NCBI RefSeq assembly: GCF_900105045.1
Contig: NZ_LT629739.1
Coordinates: 1,860,001 to 1,924,000, forward strand
Origin: Brevibacterium picturae
GTDB lineage: Bacteria; Actinomycetota; Actinomycetes; Actinomycetales; Brevibacteriaceae
Direction: 5' to 3'
Length of the DNA stretch: 64,000 nt
The translations under genes and the position numbers were made by a program. Below, piece by piece: positions 24,896-31,605 of the stretch. The notes under the pieces were generated by a model. It did not search any database. It was given only the letters and a program-made list of their open reading frames with translations, and had not been told where the DNA came from. Numbering within the stretch: position 1 is the first letter of the stretch; each line of letters opens with the position of its first letter.

Positions 24896-25525
24896 ATGCC
24901 TATCGGTGCCCCGCTGCTTGATACCCACGTCCTCCAGCATGCCGTCGATGATCTCGCCCGCAAATATGACGGAATATTCTCCGCCGAGACCATAGAGCGA
25001 TGTGTCTATGAGTCCTATACAGCCTTGTCGCGAACGGCGACGGTGCGCGAGTACCTTGTCATCCTGGCCGAACGCTTTGCTGCCAGTCGCCTACGTGCAC
25101 TGGCGCTAGCGGACGGAAGGATCGAGAAACTCGTTCCTCAAGTCCTCTTCGTTTGCGTCCACAATGTTGGCCGGTCACAAATCGCCAGTGCCCTTTTGGC
25201 CCACTATGGCGGCACCGAAGTCGAGGTGCGTTCTGCCGGATCATTGCCCGGTGCTGAGGTTCACCCACTTGTCGTTACCGAACTCCATAGGCGAGGAATC
25301 GACCTCGGCGGGGCATTCCCGAAACCACTGACCGACGACGTCGTCCGTGCTGCCGACTATGTGATCACTATGGGATGTGGCGATGCGTGCCCTCTCTATC
25401 CGGGCAAGCACTACCATGACTGGGAGCTCTCTGACCCATCTGAAGAAGACAGCGATGCCGTTCGCGAGATCGTCGACGCCATCGATGTCCATGTTCGTGC
25501 ACTCTGGACCGAAATTCAGAACTAG
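24896..25525 (+). CDS. arsC: Arsenate reductase with N-terminal three-helix domain
   Basis: A 209-residue protein. Residues ~1-80 are a helical bundle (DDLARKYDGIFSAETIERCVYESYTAL) like the middle domain of the 17014-17946 fusion. The C-terminal part is an LMW-phosphatase ArsC with P-loop VCVHNVGRSQIASALL (CX5R) and ITMGCGDACPLYPGKHYHDWELSDP. This two-domain layout is common in actinobacterial arsenate reductases. The ATG at 24896 has a GAAAGGA site. It is the last gene of the plus-strand ars run and lies 131 bases before the convergent resolvase. Confidence 0.87.
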   Translation: MPIGAPLLDTHVLQHAVDDLARKYDGIFSAETIERCVYESYTALSRTATVREYLVILAERFAASRLRALALADGRIEKLVPQVLFVCVHNVGRSQIASALLAHYGGTEVEVRSAGSLPGAEVHPLVVTELHRRGIDLGGAFPKPLTDDVVRAADYVITMGCGDACPLYPGKHYHDWELSDPSEEDSDAVREIVDAIDVHVRALWTEIQN

Positions 25526-25656
25526 TGCATGTCCCCAACCGATATGCTTCTTTAGCTGAGATGCGGTGGAGAGTGGCAACGCTCATTGGCCGCCGGGCAA
25601 TGCTGAGCCGTTCAATGAAGGCTTGAAGTATTCGCCGCTTCTCTCGCCCGTCCACC

Positions 25657-26259
25657 TCACCCTGGCTCAGCCAAGATGGCGTGAGTGCCGGAGGCCTGGC
25701 GGTGTCGGTACAAGGTCGCTCTCGACCAGCCCACCAAGCGTGCTGCATCTTCAGCGGTTCGACCTTTCGCTCGGGCATCCTCGGCAATCGCGAGCATCTC
25801 AGCGATCTCGTCCGGGTCGAGCGGCGGCCGCCCGAACTTGGCGCCGTTGAGCTTGGCTGCGACGATGCCTGCGTTGACACGTTCGGTGATGAGCTCACGT
25901 TCATACTCAGCCAGAGTGGCGAGCATTCCTAGCATCATCCGACCCGATGACGTCTCGGGATCAATATTGTCTGAGATAGAACTGATCTTCACTCCCCGGT
26001 CGCGGAGATGGTTCACGGTTGCCAGAACGTCGAGGAGTGAGCGGCCGAGGCGATCGATGCGCCACACGACGACGGTGTCACCATGTTCGGCATAATCGAA
26101 TAACCGTTTCATTCCCGGTCGTTGTTTCGCCGTCTTACTGCCGGAAGTCACATCAGAGAACACGTCCCGTTTCTGGACTCCGGCACCAACGAGTGCATCG
26201 AGCTGGAGCTGCGCATCCTGACCGGCGGTACTGCCTCTCGTGTATCCCAGAAGCCTCAT
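25657..26259 (-). CDS. Serine recombinase (resolvase/invertase family)
   Basis: A 200-residue small serine recombinase. Catalytic Ser10 lies in GYTRGSTAGQ, and VVWRIDRLGRSLLDVL and GRMMLGMLATLAEYERELITERV are the family core. A C-terminal Hin-type HTH (GRTAEDAARLVGWSRATLYRHRQA) is complete. It could resolve cointegrates or invert DNA at a site probably within 26260-26460. It borders the ars genes, so it may be a relic of the transposon that brought them. The ATG at 26259 has no obvious ribosome site. Confidence 0.85.
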   Translation of the reverse strand: MRLLGYTRGSTAGQDAQLQLDALVGAGVQKRDVFSDVTSGSKTAKQRPGMKRLFDYAEHGDTVVVWRIDRLGRSLLDVLATVNHLRDRGVKISSISDNIDPETSSGRMMLGMLATLAEYERELITERVNAGIVAAKLNGAKFGRPPLDPDEIAEMLAIAEDARAKGRTAEDAARLVGWSRATLYRHRQASGTHAILAEPG

Positions 26260-26412
26260 ACTTCAAAAATGACTCACAAATACCGAAAAGTCACCTCGGT
26301 AAGACATTATCCGTCGAGACGGGTTATCGAAACATGCCTTGCCCCTTGAGCTCGGACCGCAAAGTTTACCACGGCCAAACCGATCGGCAGTCTTAGTAAA
26401 CTATAGATTTCC

Positions 26413-26441
26413 GAGACACCCTGAGCTGGGGTGTGTCACTC
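26413..26441 (-). terminator. Hairpin downstream of merR2
   Basis: GACACCC (26415-26421) pairs with GGGTGTGTC (26429-26437) with one bulge, and GAG/CTC extends the stem. It lies 19 bases past the merR2 stop on the minus strand; there is no strong T-run. The rest of 26260-26412 is AT-richer non-coding DNA that may hold the resolvase site. Confidence 0.4.
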
Positions 26442-26459
26442 AGACCGTGGTGCTGGACT

Positions 26460-26828
26460 TTAAGTAAGTCGTGTGCGGAGGATGCTGAGGAACTCGTCGG
26501 CGCGCTCTATCTGCCGGGCGAGTTTGTTTCGCTTGGTGGTGGCATCGTCGATTAGCGCGAGCAGTTGCAGCCGTGCTTGGCTTCGCTGGTCCTCGGCTGC
26601 GTCGCTGTCGACAGTCTCGAGGAGAGTGAGCATTTCACCCATTTCGGTGGTCGAGTAATTCAAGGCCTTCATTTGCCGGACTGTCATCAGGCGCTGCAAG
26701 TCGTCGTCGGTATAGACCCGAAATCCGCCCTCGGTTCTAACGGTCGGCGGAAGCAGGCCCATGTCTTCGTAGCGTCGCAGGGTTTGTGAGGATAGCCCTG
26801 ACTTCTCTGCCATCTCACCGATGTGCAC
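26460..26828 (-). CDS. MerR-family transcriptional regulator 2
   Basis: Begins HIGEMAEKSGLSSQTLRRYEDMG, then GGFRVYTDDDLQRL and a ~50-residue dimerisation helix; no effector domain or metal-binding motif. It is clearly related to the MerR at 3315-3665 (same HIGE start, LLPPTVRTEGGFRVY versus LVAPSGRTDGGFRLY). The GTG at 26828 is preferred: an ATG at 26861 and one at 26903 overlap or precede the MerR dyad at 26863-26885, whose -10-like arm implies transcription from about 26855. Autoregulation and cross-talk with the first MerR are likely. Confidence 0.8.
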   Translation of the reverse strand: MHIGEMAEKSGLSSQTLRRYEDMGLLPPTVRTEGGFRVYTDDDLQRLMTVRQMKALNYSTTEMGEMLTLLETVDSDAAEDQRSQARLQLLALIDDATTKRNKLARQIERADEFLSILRTRLT

Positions 26829-26862
26829 GTTAGTCCCCGTCTCTGTGCTCGCAATTTGCATC

Positions 26863-26885
26863 AACCCTACCGTAACGTCATTGTT
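26863..26885 (-). promoter_or_regulatory. MerR-type operator/promoter of merR2
   Basis: AACCCTACCGTAACGTCATT followed by GTT. On the minus strand it reads AACAATGACGTTACGGTAGG, sharing ACGT-ACGGTAG with the sulP site. It sits between merR2 and the divergent acyltransferase gene and could serve either. Confidence 0.6.
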
Positions 26886-26987
26886 GGTAGTGTATTTGGC
26901 CATGCAGAAGGTGCTCTGCGCGTTGCCCCTCGCTTCTTTAGAGACCCATGTGGCTACAACCGCGACTCCCGCCGGCGAGAGGACTTC

Positions 26988-28031
26988 ATGCCCGGAAACA
27001 CCCCGCCCCCGCGAGCACTATGGATCGACGCCCTGCGAGGGGTCGCCATCCTCCTCGTCATGGTCTGGCATGCCCTAGTCATCGGCGACGATCAGCGCGT
27101 GCAACACGGACCGATCTGGGAGACTTCCGTCGCCTTGCAAGGCCTACGCATGCCGACACTCTTCTTCCTCTCTGGCCTGCTCCTTCCCCGCGCCCTGGAA
27201 AAGCCGGTCGGGCCGTACATCTGGGGCAAGTGGACGAATCTCGTCTGGCCATATCTCGTCTGGCAGCTCATCGCTCTCGTGCAGGCCCCCGACCTTAGCC
27301 TGCTCAGACTCACTGACTGGGGACCGCACAACTATCTGTGGTTCATGTTCTACCTCATGGTGTACTTCGCCGTCGCCCTGGTACTGCGATGGATGCCGCC
27401 GATAGCGATGCTCGCTGTTGCCCTGACGGCATTCATCGTCCTCGGAATCGTCGCCGAGGAGGGCAGTCAACCAATGCGACTGGGCATCTACGCCGTATGG
27501 TTCTTCGCCGGCGCCGCCTGCGGCCGAGCCTTTGCCGAGGAGAAGCCGGGATTTTCGTGGGACCGCGCCATTGTCCTCTTCTGCTTCCTGGCAGCGGGAT
27601 GGGTCAACCGGAACGTCGCCGGCTTGTCCACGAACCCGGAGGCCAATCCGTTCGTCTTCGTCTATGTCTCCGTCCCGACGGTCGGTGCGGCCGTGGCCGC
27701 TGCGCTTATGTTCGCCGGCCACCGGGTCTTCCTGCCGCTGCAGTGGGTCGGCCGCCACGGCGTAATCTTCTACACGGCGCACTTCGCCGTCCAGGTCCCC
27801 ATCATCATAGGCTTGGTGGATACGAACTTCAGTGGGCCCTATGCAGCGGTGCTCGGCTTCCTGGCATCGGTTGTGGTTTGTTCACTGCTCGCCGCCCTGC
27901 GCAGTGTCACGATCGTCGACGCTCTCTTCAGCTTTCCGGCGCGGTTACTGCCACAAGCCGTGCGCCGAGGCGGTCGGTCCGTCGCCACTCAGACGTCACC
28001 AACTGCGTCTCAGGGCGGGCGTGGGTCGTAA
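26988..28031 (+). CDS. Acyltransferase-3 family membrane protein
   Basis: A 347-residue integral membrane protein with ten predicted helices. It opens with RALWIDALRGVAILLVMVWHAL, including the conserved Arg and His of acyltransferase-3 (OafA/NodX-like) enzymes, and ends in a short basic tail. Members O-acylate sugars, lipids or antibiotics in the membrane. The ATG at 26988 has a GCGAGAGG site. It is divergent from merR2, with the MerR dyad ~100 bases upstream. Its substrate is unknown. Confidence 0.75.
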   Translation: MPGNTPPPRALWIDALRGVAILLVMVWHALVIGDDQRVQHGPIWETSVALQGLRMPTLFFLSGLLLPRALEKPVGPYIWGKWTNLVWPYLVWQLIALVQAPDLSLLRLTDWGPHNYLWFMFYLMVYFAVALVLRWMPPIAMLAVALTAFIVLGIVAEEGSQPMRLGIYAVWFFAGAACGRAFAEEKPGFSWDRAIVLFCFLAAGWVNRNVAGLSTNPEANPFVFVYVSVPTVGAAVAAALMFAGHRVFLPLQWVGRHGVIFYTAHFAVQVPIIIGLVDTNFSGPYAAVLGFLASVVVCSLLAALRSVTIVDALFSFPARLLPQAVRRGGRSVATQTSPTASQGGRGS

Positions 28032-28352
28032 CTCCTGAGTCCACAGATAGTGACTTCCACGGTCGAGACTCCGAGCTCCCGGGGTGCGCAAGACGCTCGG
28101 GCGCCACTACGACAGCTGTCAGATCGGACTATTTCCTGAGGTCCGCTTCTTCAGCAGTAGCCTGTCCAGCACTTTCACGCTCAGCAAGCTTGCCAATCAC
28201 GTCAGCCCGCATGCGAGCTTGCTAACGTTCGGCTTCTGACATCGTTAAATGCCCCGTCGACGAAATTCTTCCGAGCTTCTCGCCGTCCCTGCCTTTCCTT
28301 TCAGTATCACATATAGGTGCATCAATGATGCATTGAATGCAATACTATTGTT
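28032..28352. other. Non-coding region before the recombinase trio
   Basis: No supported gene. It becomes AT-rich toward the integrase and holds a 15-bp perfect palindrome (TGCATCAATGATGCA, 28318-28332) 20 bases before the integrase start, a candidate autoregulatory site. No copy of the element's terminal repeat is present here, so the trio is not a separate short insertion by that criterion. Confidence 0.4.
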
Positions 28353-29465
28353 GTGAGTTCTGGACATGGCGGCGCGACCGCTCTGCGGCTGCTTGGGAAC
28401 GTGCGCCCGCTGGATGAGAAGCCGTTTGTCTACGATGCGATGCTGGCGGGCTGGAGCGATCAGCAGTCCAGTCGAGGGCTTGCGGCTTCAACGATTTACA
28501 GCAGAGTGCTCGTGATCCGCCGATTCGAGGCATTCACAGGGCGCTATCCGTGGGAGTGGTCAGTTGGTGATGTCGAGGACTATACGACGAATGCGAAGTC
28601 GGGAACGCGCCCTGCGGCGCGGTCGACCATCCGTGCGTTCCAGGCAATCATTCGTCTCTTCTGCGACTACTTGTGTGACGGACGTTACGAGTGGGCGTCC
28701 GAGTGCGAGCGTCGCTTCGGTCAGGCGCCTCAGCAGATCTGCTACGAGTGGAATACCGCCGCGCACATCGTCGACTATGAAGGGCGTGCGCAACGCCGAG
28801 CGCTCACCTACGACGAGCTCGAGCAGTTCTTCGTCGCCGCGGACGCCCGGGTCGAGACCATCCTCAGACAGGGGCGGAAGGGTGCGCTTGCTGCACTGCG
28901 GGACGCTCAGATTTTCAAGACCATCTACGCCTACGGGCTACGTCGTGCCGAGGTCGCCGGGCTCGATGTCGCGGACCTGCGCCCCAATGGCGCAACTCCT
29001 CGGTTCGGCCGATTCGGTGCCGTTGAGGTTCGTTGGGGCAAGGGCTCGCGTGGCTCAGGGCCGCGCCGACGATCGGTCCTGACCATCCCGGAGCTAGGCT
29101 GGGTGACCGAAGGGCTCGCGCAATGGGTCGATCACGCACGGCCCCGATTCACCGACGAACCAGGCATGCTCTGGCCCACGGAGCGCAGAAGCCGAGTCAG
29201 TGTCCGCTACATCAACTCGAGGTTCGCGGACCTCCGCGACCAGCTGGGTCTTCCACCGGAGCTTAGCGTGCATGCGCTTCGCCATACCTACGTCACCAAC
29301 CTGATCGAGTGGGGGTACTCGGAGAAGTTCGTCCAAGATCAAGTAGGCCACGCCTACGCGTCCACCACCGCGATCTACACCTCGCTCGGCGATGACTACA
29401 AGACCCGCATGGTGACCCGAGCACTGGCCCGAATCTACGGAGGAAATGATGCCGACAACCGCTGA
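28353..29465 (+). CDS. Tyrosine recombinase/integrase of the element
   Basis: A 370-residue tyrosine recombinase. The N-terminal SAM-like DNA-binding domain spans ~30-120; the catalytic domain has Arg in AYGLRRAEVAGLDV, then HALRHTYVTNLIEWG, GHAYASTTAIYTSL with the nucleophilic Tyr, so the R-H-R-H-Y set is complete. The GTG start at 28353 has no strong ribosome site. Its last 20 bases overlap the HTH gene. It is the most likely enzyme for integration and excision of the 31-kb element. Confidence 0.85.
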   Translation: MSSGHGGATALRLLGNVRPLDEKPFVYDAMLAGWSDQQSSRGLAASTIYSRVLVIRRFEAFTGRYPWEWSVGDVEDYTTNAKSGTRPAARSTIRAFQAIIRLFCDYLCDGRYEWASECERRFGQAPQQICYEWNTAAHIVDYEGRAQRRALTYDELEQFFVAADARVETILRQGRKGALAALRDAQIFKTIYAYGLRRAEVAGLDVADLRPNGATPRFGRFGAVEVRWGKGSRGSGPRRRSVLTIPELGWVTEGLAQWVDHARPRFTDEPGMLWPTERRSRVSVRYINSRFADLRDQLGLPPELSVHALRHTYVTNLIEWGYSEKFVQDQVGHAYASTTAIYTSLGDDYKTRMVTRALARIYGGNDADNR

Positions 29466-29796
29466 TCACAGCCCAATCGCCTGGCAGCTGCGGCAGGTGA
29501 TGGCCGCCGCTGGGATGTTCCAGACCACCGACCTCATTGAACCGCTTCGCGAGCAGGGCGTGCAGCTGTCTCGCGAGCAGATCTACCGTCTCGTTTCGAA
29601 GACGCCGGAGCGCCTCAACATCGAAGTCCTCGCCGCGCTGTGCCGCATTCTCGACTGCACGCCCAACGACCTCATCGAGGTCGCACCGGTTGCTACGGCT
29701 CGTGTGCCTCGTGCCGTCGGTGAGCCGCGCAGCTCTGGGCCTTCCATTGGCACGCTGCGGCCAATCCCTGCGAAGCTCCGCCGCCCCCCAGAGTGA
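29446..29796 (+). CDS. XRE/Cro-type HTH protein in the recombinase trio
   Basis: A 116-residue protein with an HTH core: LREQGVQLSREQIYRLVSKTPERLNIEVLAALCRILDCTPNDLIEV, like the compact Cro/C1 domains (DUF739/HTH_26 type). The C-terminal ~35 residues are Pro/Arg-rich. It overlaps the integrase by 20 bases and precedes the third gene by 13. In such trios this protein may act as an accessory DNA-binding or directionality factor; that role is inferred from position. Confidence 0.75.
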   Translation: MMPTTADHSPIAWQLRQVMAAAGMFQTTDLIEPLREQGVQLSREQIYRLVSKTPERLNIEVLAALCRILDCTPNDLIEVAPVATARVPRAVGEPRSSGPSIGTLRPIPAKLRRPPE

Positions 29797-29809
29797 GCGA
29801 AATGCCAGC

Positions 29810-31276
29810 ATGAGTCTTGGATCGAAGCGTAGATGCGACTCGTGTGGCCGTGACGTCAAGGCCAGGTACGAGATCCTCGAACAGCGCATCTGCAACGCCT
29901 GCTACTCCCGCTTGTGCCGGAACGCAGCACCTTGCCCGCTGTGCGCCCAGATGAAGGTTCTGGCTTTCCGCTCAGGTGACGGCCAGATCGTGTGTGCCGC
30001 GTGCGCGGGTGTTCCGTCGCGTTTCGGATGCGACCGATGCGGGAGCGAGGAACACCTGACCGGATCGCACTGCGGGCGCTGCCGCCTCGAGGACCGGCTC
30101 GACGATGTCCTCGCTGACGCCAACGGTTGTGTGCATCCGCTACTCGTGCCATTGCGCAATCACCTCCTCAGCGCCAGGGACCCACGTACGGCAGTCCGGT
30201 GGCTCCGCCACGAACCGATTGATCGCACGCTTCGAGCCATGGCGAGGGGCGCGAAATCCATTAGCCACGACACCCTCAACGAGCTAGGGCAGTCGACTCG
30301 TATCCGATACTTCCGTCGAACGCTGATCGCTGCCGGTTCCCTGCCTGAGATCGACGTCCGACTCAACGATCTGGAGCTCCGAAGTAGGGCGCTCATCGAA
30401 GCTCTCCCGGCTGAGCACGGCGTCATCATCACCCGGTTCTTTAACTGGGAGACACTGCGGAAGCTGCGCCGCAGGCCGCTCGATAGCCCCATCAGCGTGG
30501 GAGTGGCCAACGCCCGAACCACCGAGCTTCGCAAGATTGCCGCCTTCCTTGCTTGGCTCGGTGAGAACAACTTGAAACTCCCCACGCTCAACCAGGTGGC
30601 CGTCGATCGTTACCTCGCTCACCACGACCCGAACCTGATCATCGGAAGATTTCTTGCCTGGGTGGTCCGACACCGGATTACCCAACACCTTGACGTGCCT
30701 CGTGCCCAGTCGACAGCATCGCCGGCGACCATCGCCGAGGACGCCATCTGGGAGAAGGTCGATGTTCTCCTCCAGGATGACTCAACACCGATGTCGAGTC
30801 GGATCATCGGGCTGTTCCTTCTTGTGTTCGCCCAGCCGATCAGGGACTCCGTGCGTCTGAGACGCGACGATGTCCAGTCAACAGGCGTAAACGTCAAGGT
30901 TCAGTTCGGCAGCACCCCGGTCGTGTTACCTCCGCCGGTCGCCGAACTCCTTGTGCGCTTCCTCGACGACACGTGCGACCGCCCGCCTTATGCCGGAGCG
31001 CCGCCCGGCTGGCTATTCGAGGGCGTTATGCCGCAACAGCACCTAAGCGATGCCAGCGTCAGGTTCAATTTGGCCAAGCACGGGCTTCACGCTCGAGAGA
31101 TCAAACGCGCCCGACTCGATCACCTCGTGCAGGTGCTGCCAGCGAGCATCGTCGCGGATATCACCGGAGTGACTGTCAACACTGCGCTACGTCACTCATC
31201 GAACACGCGAGCCGACTGGGGAATATACCCGGAGTTGAGAACCCGGGAGTGCAAGGAACTCGACCTAAGCGAATAA
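29810..31276 (+). CDS. Zinc-ribbon, recombinase-like protein at the right end of the element
   Basis: A 488-residue protein. The first ~110 residues hold paired cysteines (CDSCGRD, CNAC, CPLC, CAAC, CDRCGS, CGRC) suggesting three zinc ribbons. The rest has the outline of a tyrosine recombinase: an N-terminal core-binding region, then PIRDSVRLRRDDV at the first Arg position and HGLHAREIKRARLDHL. The H-x-x-R and final Tyr are not conserved, so catalysis is doubtful. Such proteins often accompany an integrase-HTH pair in actinobacteria. The TAA stop lies inside the terminal inverted repeat, ten bases from the junction. Confidence 0.7.
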   Translation: MSLGSKRRCDSCGRDVKARYEILEQRICNACYSRLCRNAAPCPLCAQMKVLAFRSGDGQIVCAACAGVPSRFGCDRCGSEEHLTGSHCGRCRLEDRLDDVLADANGCVHPLLVPLRNHLLSARDPRTAVRWLRHEPIDRTLRAMARGAKSISHDTLNELGQSTRIRYFRRTLIAAGSLPEIDVRLNDLELRSRALIEALPAEHGVIITRFFNWETLRKLRRRPLDSPISVGVANARTTELRKIAAFLAWLGENNLKLPTLNQVAVDRYLAHHDPNLIIGRFLAWVVRHRITQHLDVPRAQSTASPATIAEDAIWEKVDVLLQDDSTPMSSRIIGLFLLVFAQPIRDSVRLRRDDVQSTGVNVKVQFGSTPVVLPPPVAELLVRFLDDTCDRPPYAGAPPGWLFEGVMPQQHLSDASVRFNLAKHGLHAREIKRARLDHLVQVLPASIVADITGVTVNTALRHSSNTRADWGIYPELRTRECKELDLSE

Positions 31277-31291
31277 TGCCGACTACCGGCA
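31262..31291. repeat. Right end of the 31-kb element: terminal inverted repeat and CGGCA junction
   Basis: GAATAATGC (31271-31279), preceded by CTAAGC, is the inverted match of GCATTATTC-ACCTAA at the left end. Seven bases later CGGCA (31287-31291) repeats the left junction. The toxin reading frame resumes immediately to the right. Confidence 0.65.
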
Positions 31292-31496
31292 ATATCCTTG
31301 CTCTGACTCGACTTGTCTCCGCCGCAAAGCAGAAGTATCAACTCGTCGCCATTTTGCATGAAGTAGACCCTGTGCCTGGCCCCGCGTTGCCATGAGCGAG
31401 CCGATCAAGTCGGAGCAGAATTCTTGACCGTCCGCTCTTGTCTTTCAGACCATTGAGCCACCGTTCGAATACCTGCGTCCGCCGAACCATGACCAT
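31287..31496 (-). pseudogene. N-terminal part of the split HigB/Gp49-type toxin, also frameshifted
   Basis: From the ATG at 31496 the minus strand gives MVMVRRTQVFERWLNGLKDK and SRILLRLDRLAHGN, typical of Gp49/HigB-like killer proteins. This frame then fails, but another gives RHRVYFMQNGDELILLLCGG followed by DKSSQSKDIA, the family's C-terminal core. About 20 residues between HGN and GPGHRVYF are missing, and one base is lost near 31375. The frame enters the element at the CGGCA junction. A TATAAT box (31503-31508) ends six bases before the ATG, so the mRNA would be leaderless. Confidence 0.7.
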
Positions 31497-31605
31497 ATGT
31501 CGATTATATCTGACAACTAGGTGCGGAGCTAGAGGGCGGCAGCCCCCAGTGCTGCCGGTGGCAACCAATTCGTCGATGCCGGAAAAGATTGAATGCGGCA
31601 GTCTC

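Larger units (their letters stand above)
180..31286. mobile_element. 31.1-kb integrative element inserted in a toxin gene
   Basis: The element is bounded by direct CGGCA repeats and by inverted GCATTATTC arms. It interrupts a toxin ORF that is restored in frame if the element is removed. A tyrosine recombinase (28353), an XRE-like HTH protein (29446) and a zinc-ribbon recombinase-like protein (29810) sit at its right end, pointing at that end; this is reminiscent of Tn554-family tnpABC organisation. Cargo includes helR, prfC, rnj, transporters, pst, ars genes and a serine resolvase. No phage structural or conjugation genes are seen. It may be composite, since the resolvase could mark an older insertion inside it. 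Confidence 0.65.

Noticed and set aside
27338..28225. Second long plus-strand frame within the acyltransferase gene
   Set aside because: Arg/Pro/His-rich shifted-frame translation of a membrane protein gene; no start signal.
180..31286. The island as a prophage or conjugative element
   Set aside because: No capsid, tail, lysis, relaxase or type IV secretion genes are present; only recombinases.
28353..31286. The recombinase trio as an independent 2.9-kb insertion
   Set aside because: No copy of the terminal repeat or CGGCA junction was found just upstream of 28353; the matching end is at 175-194.
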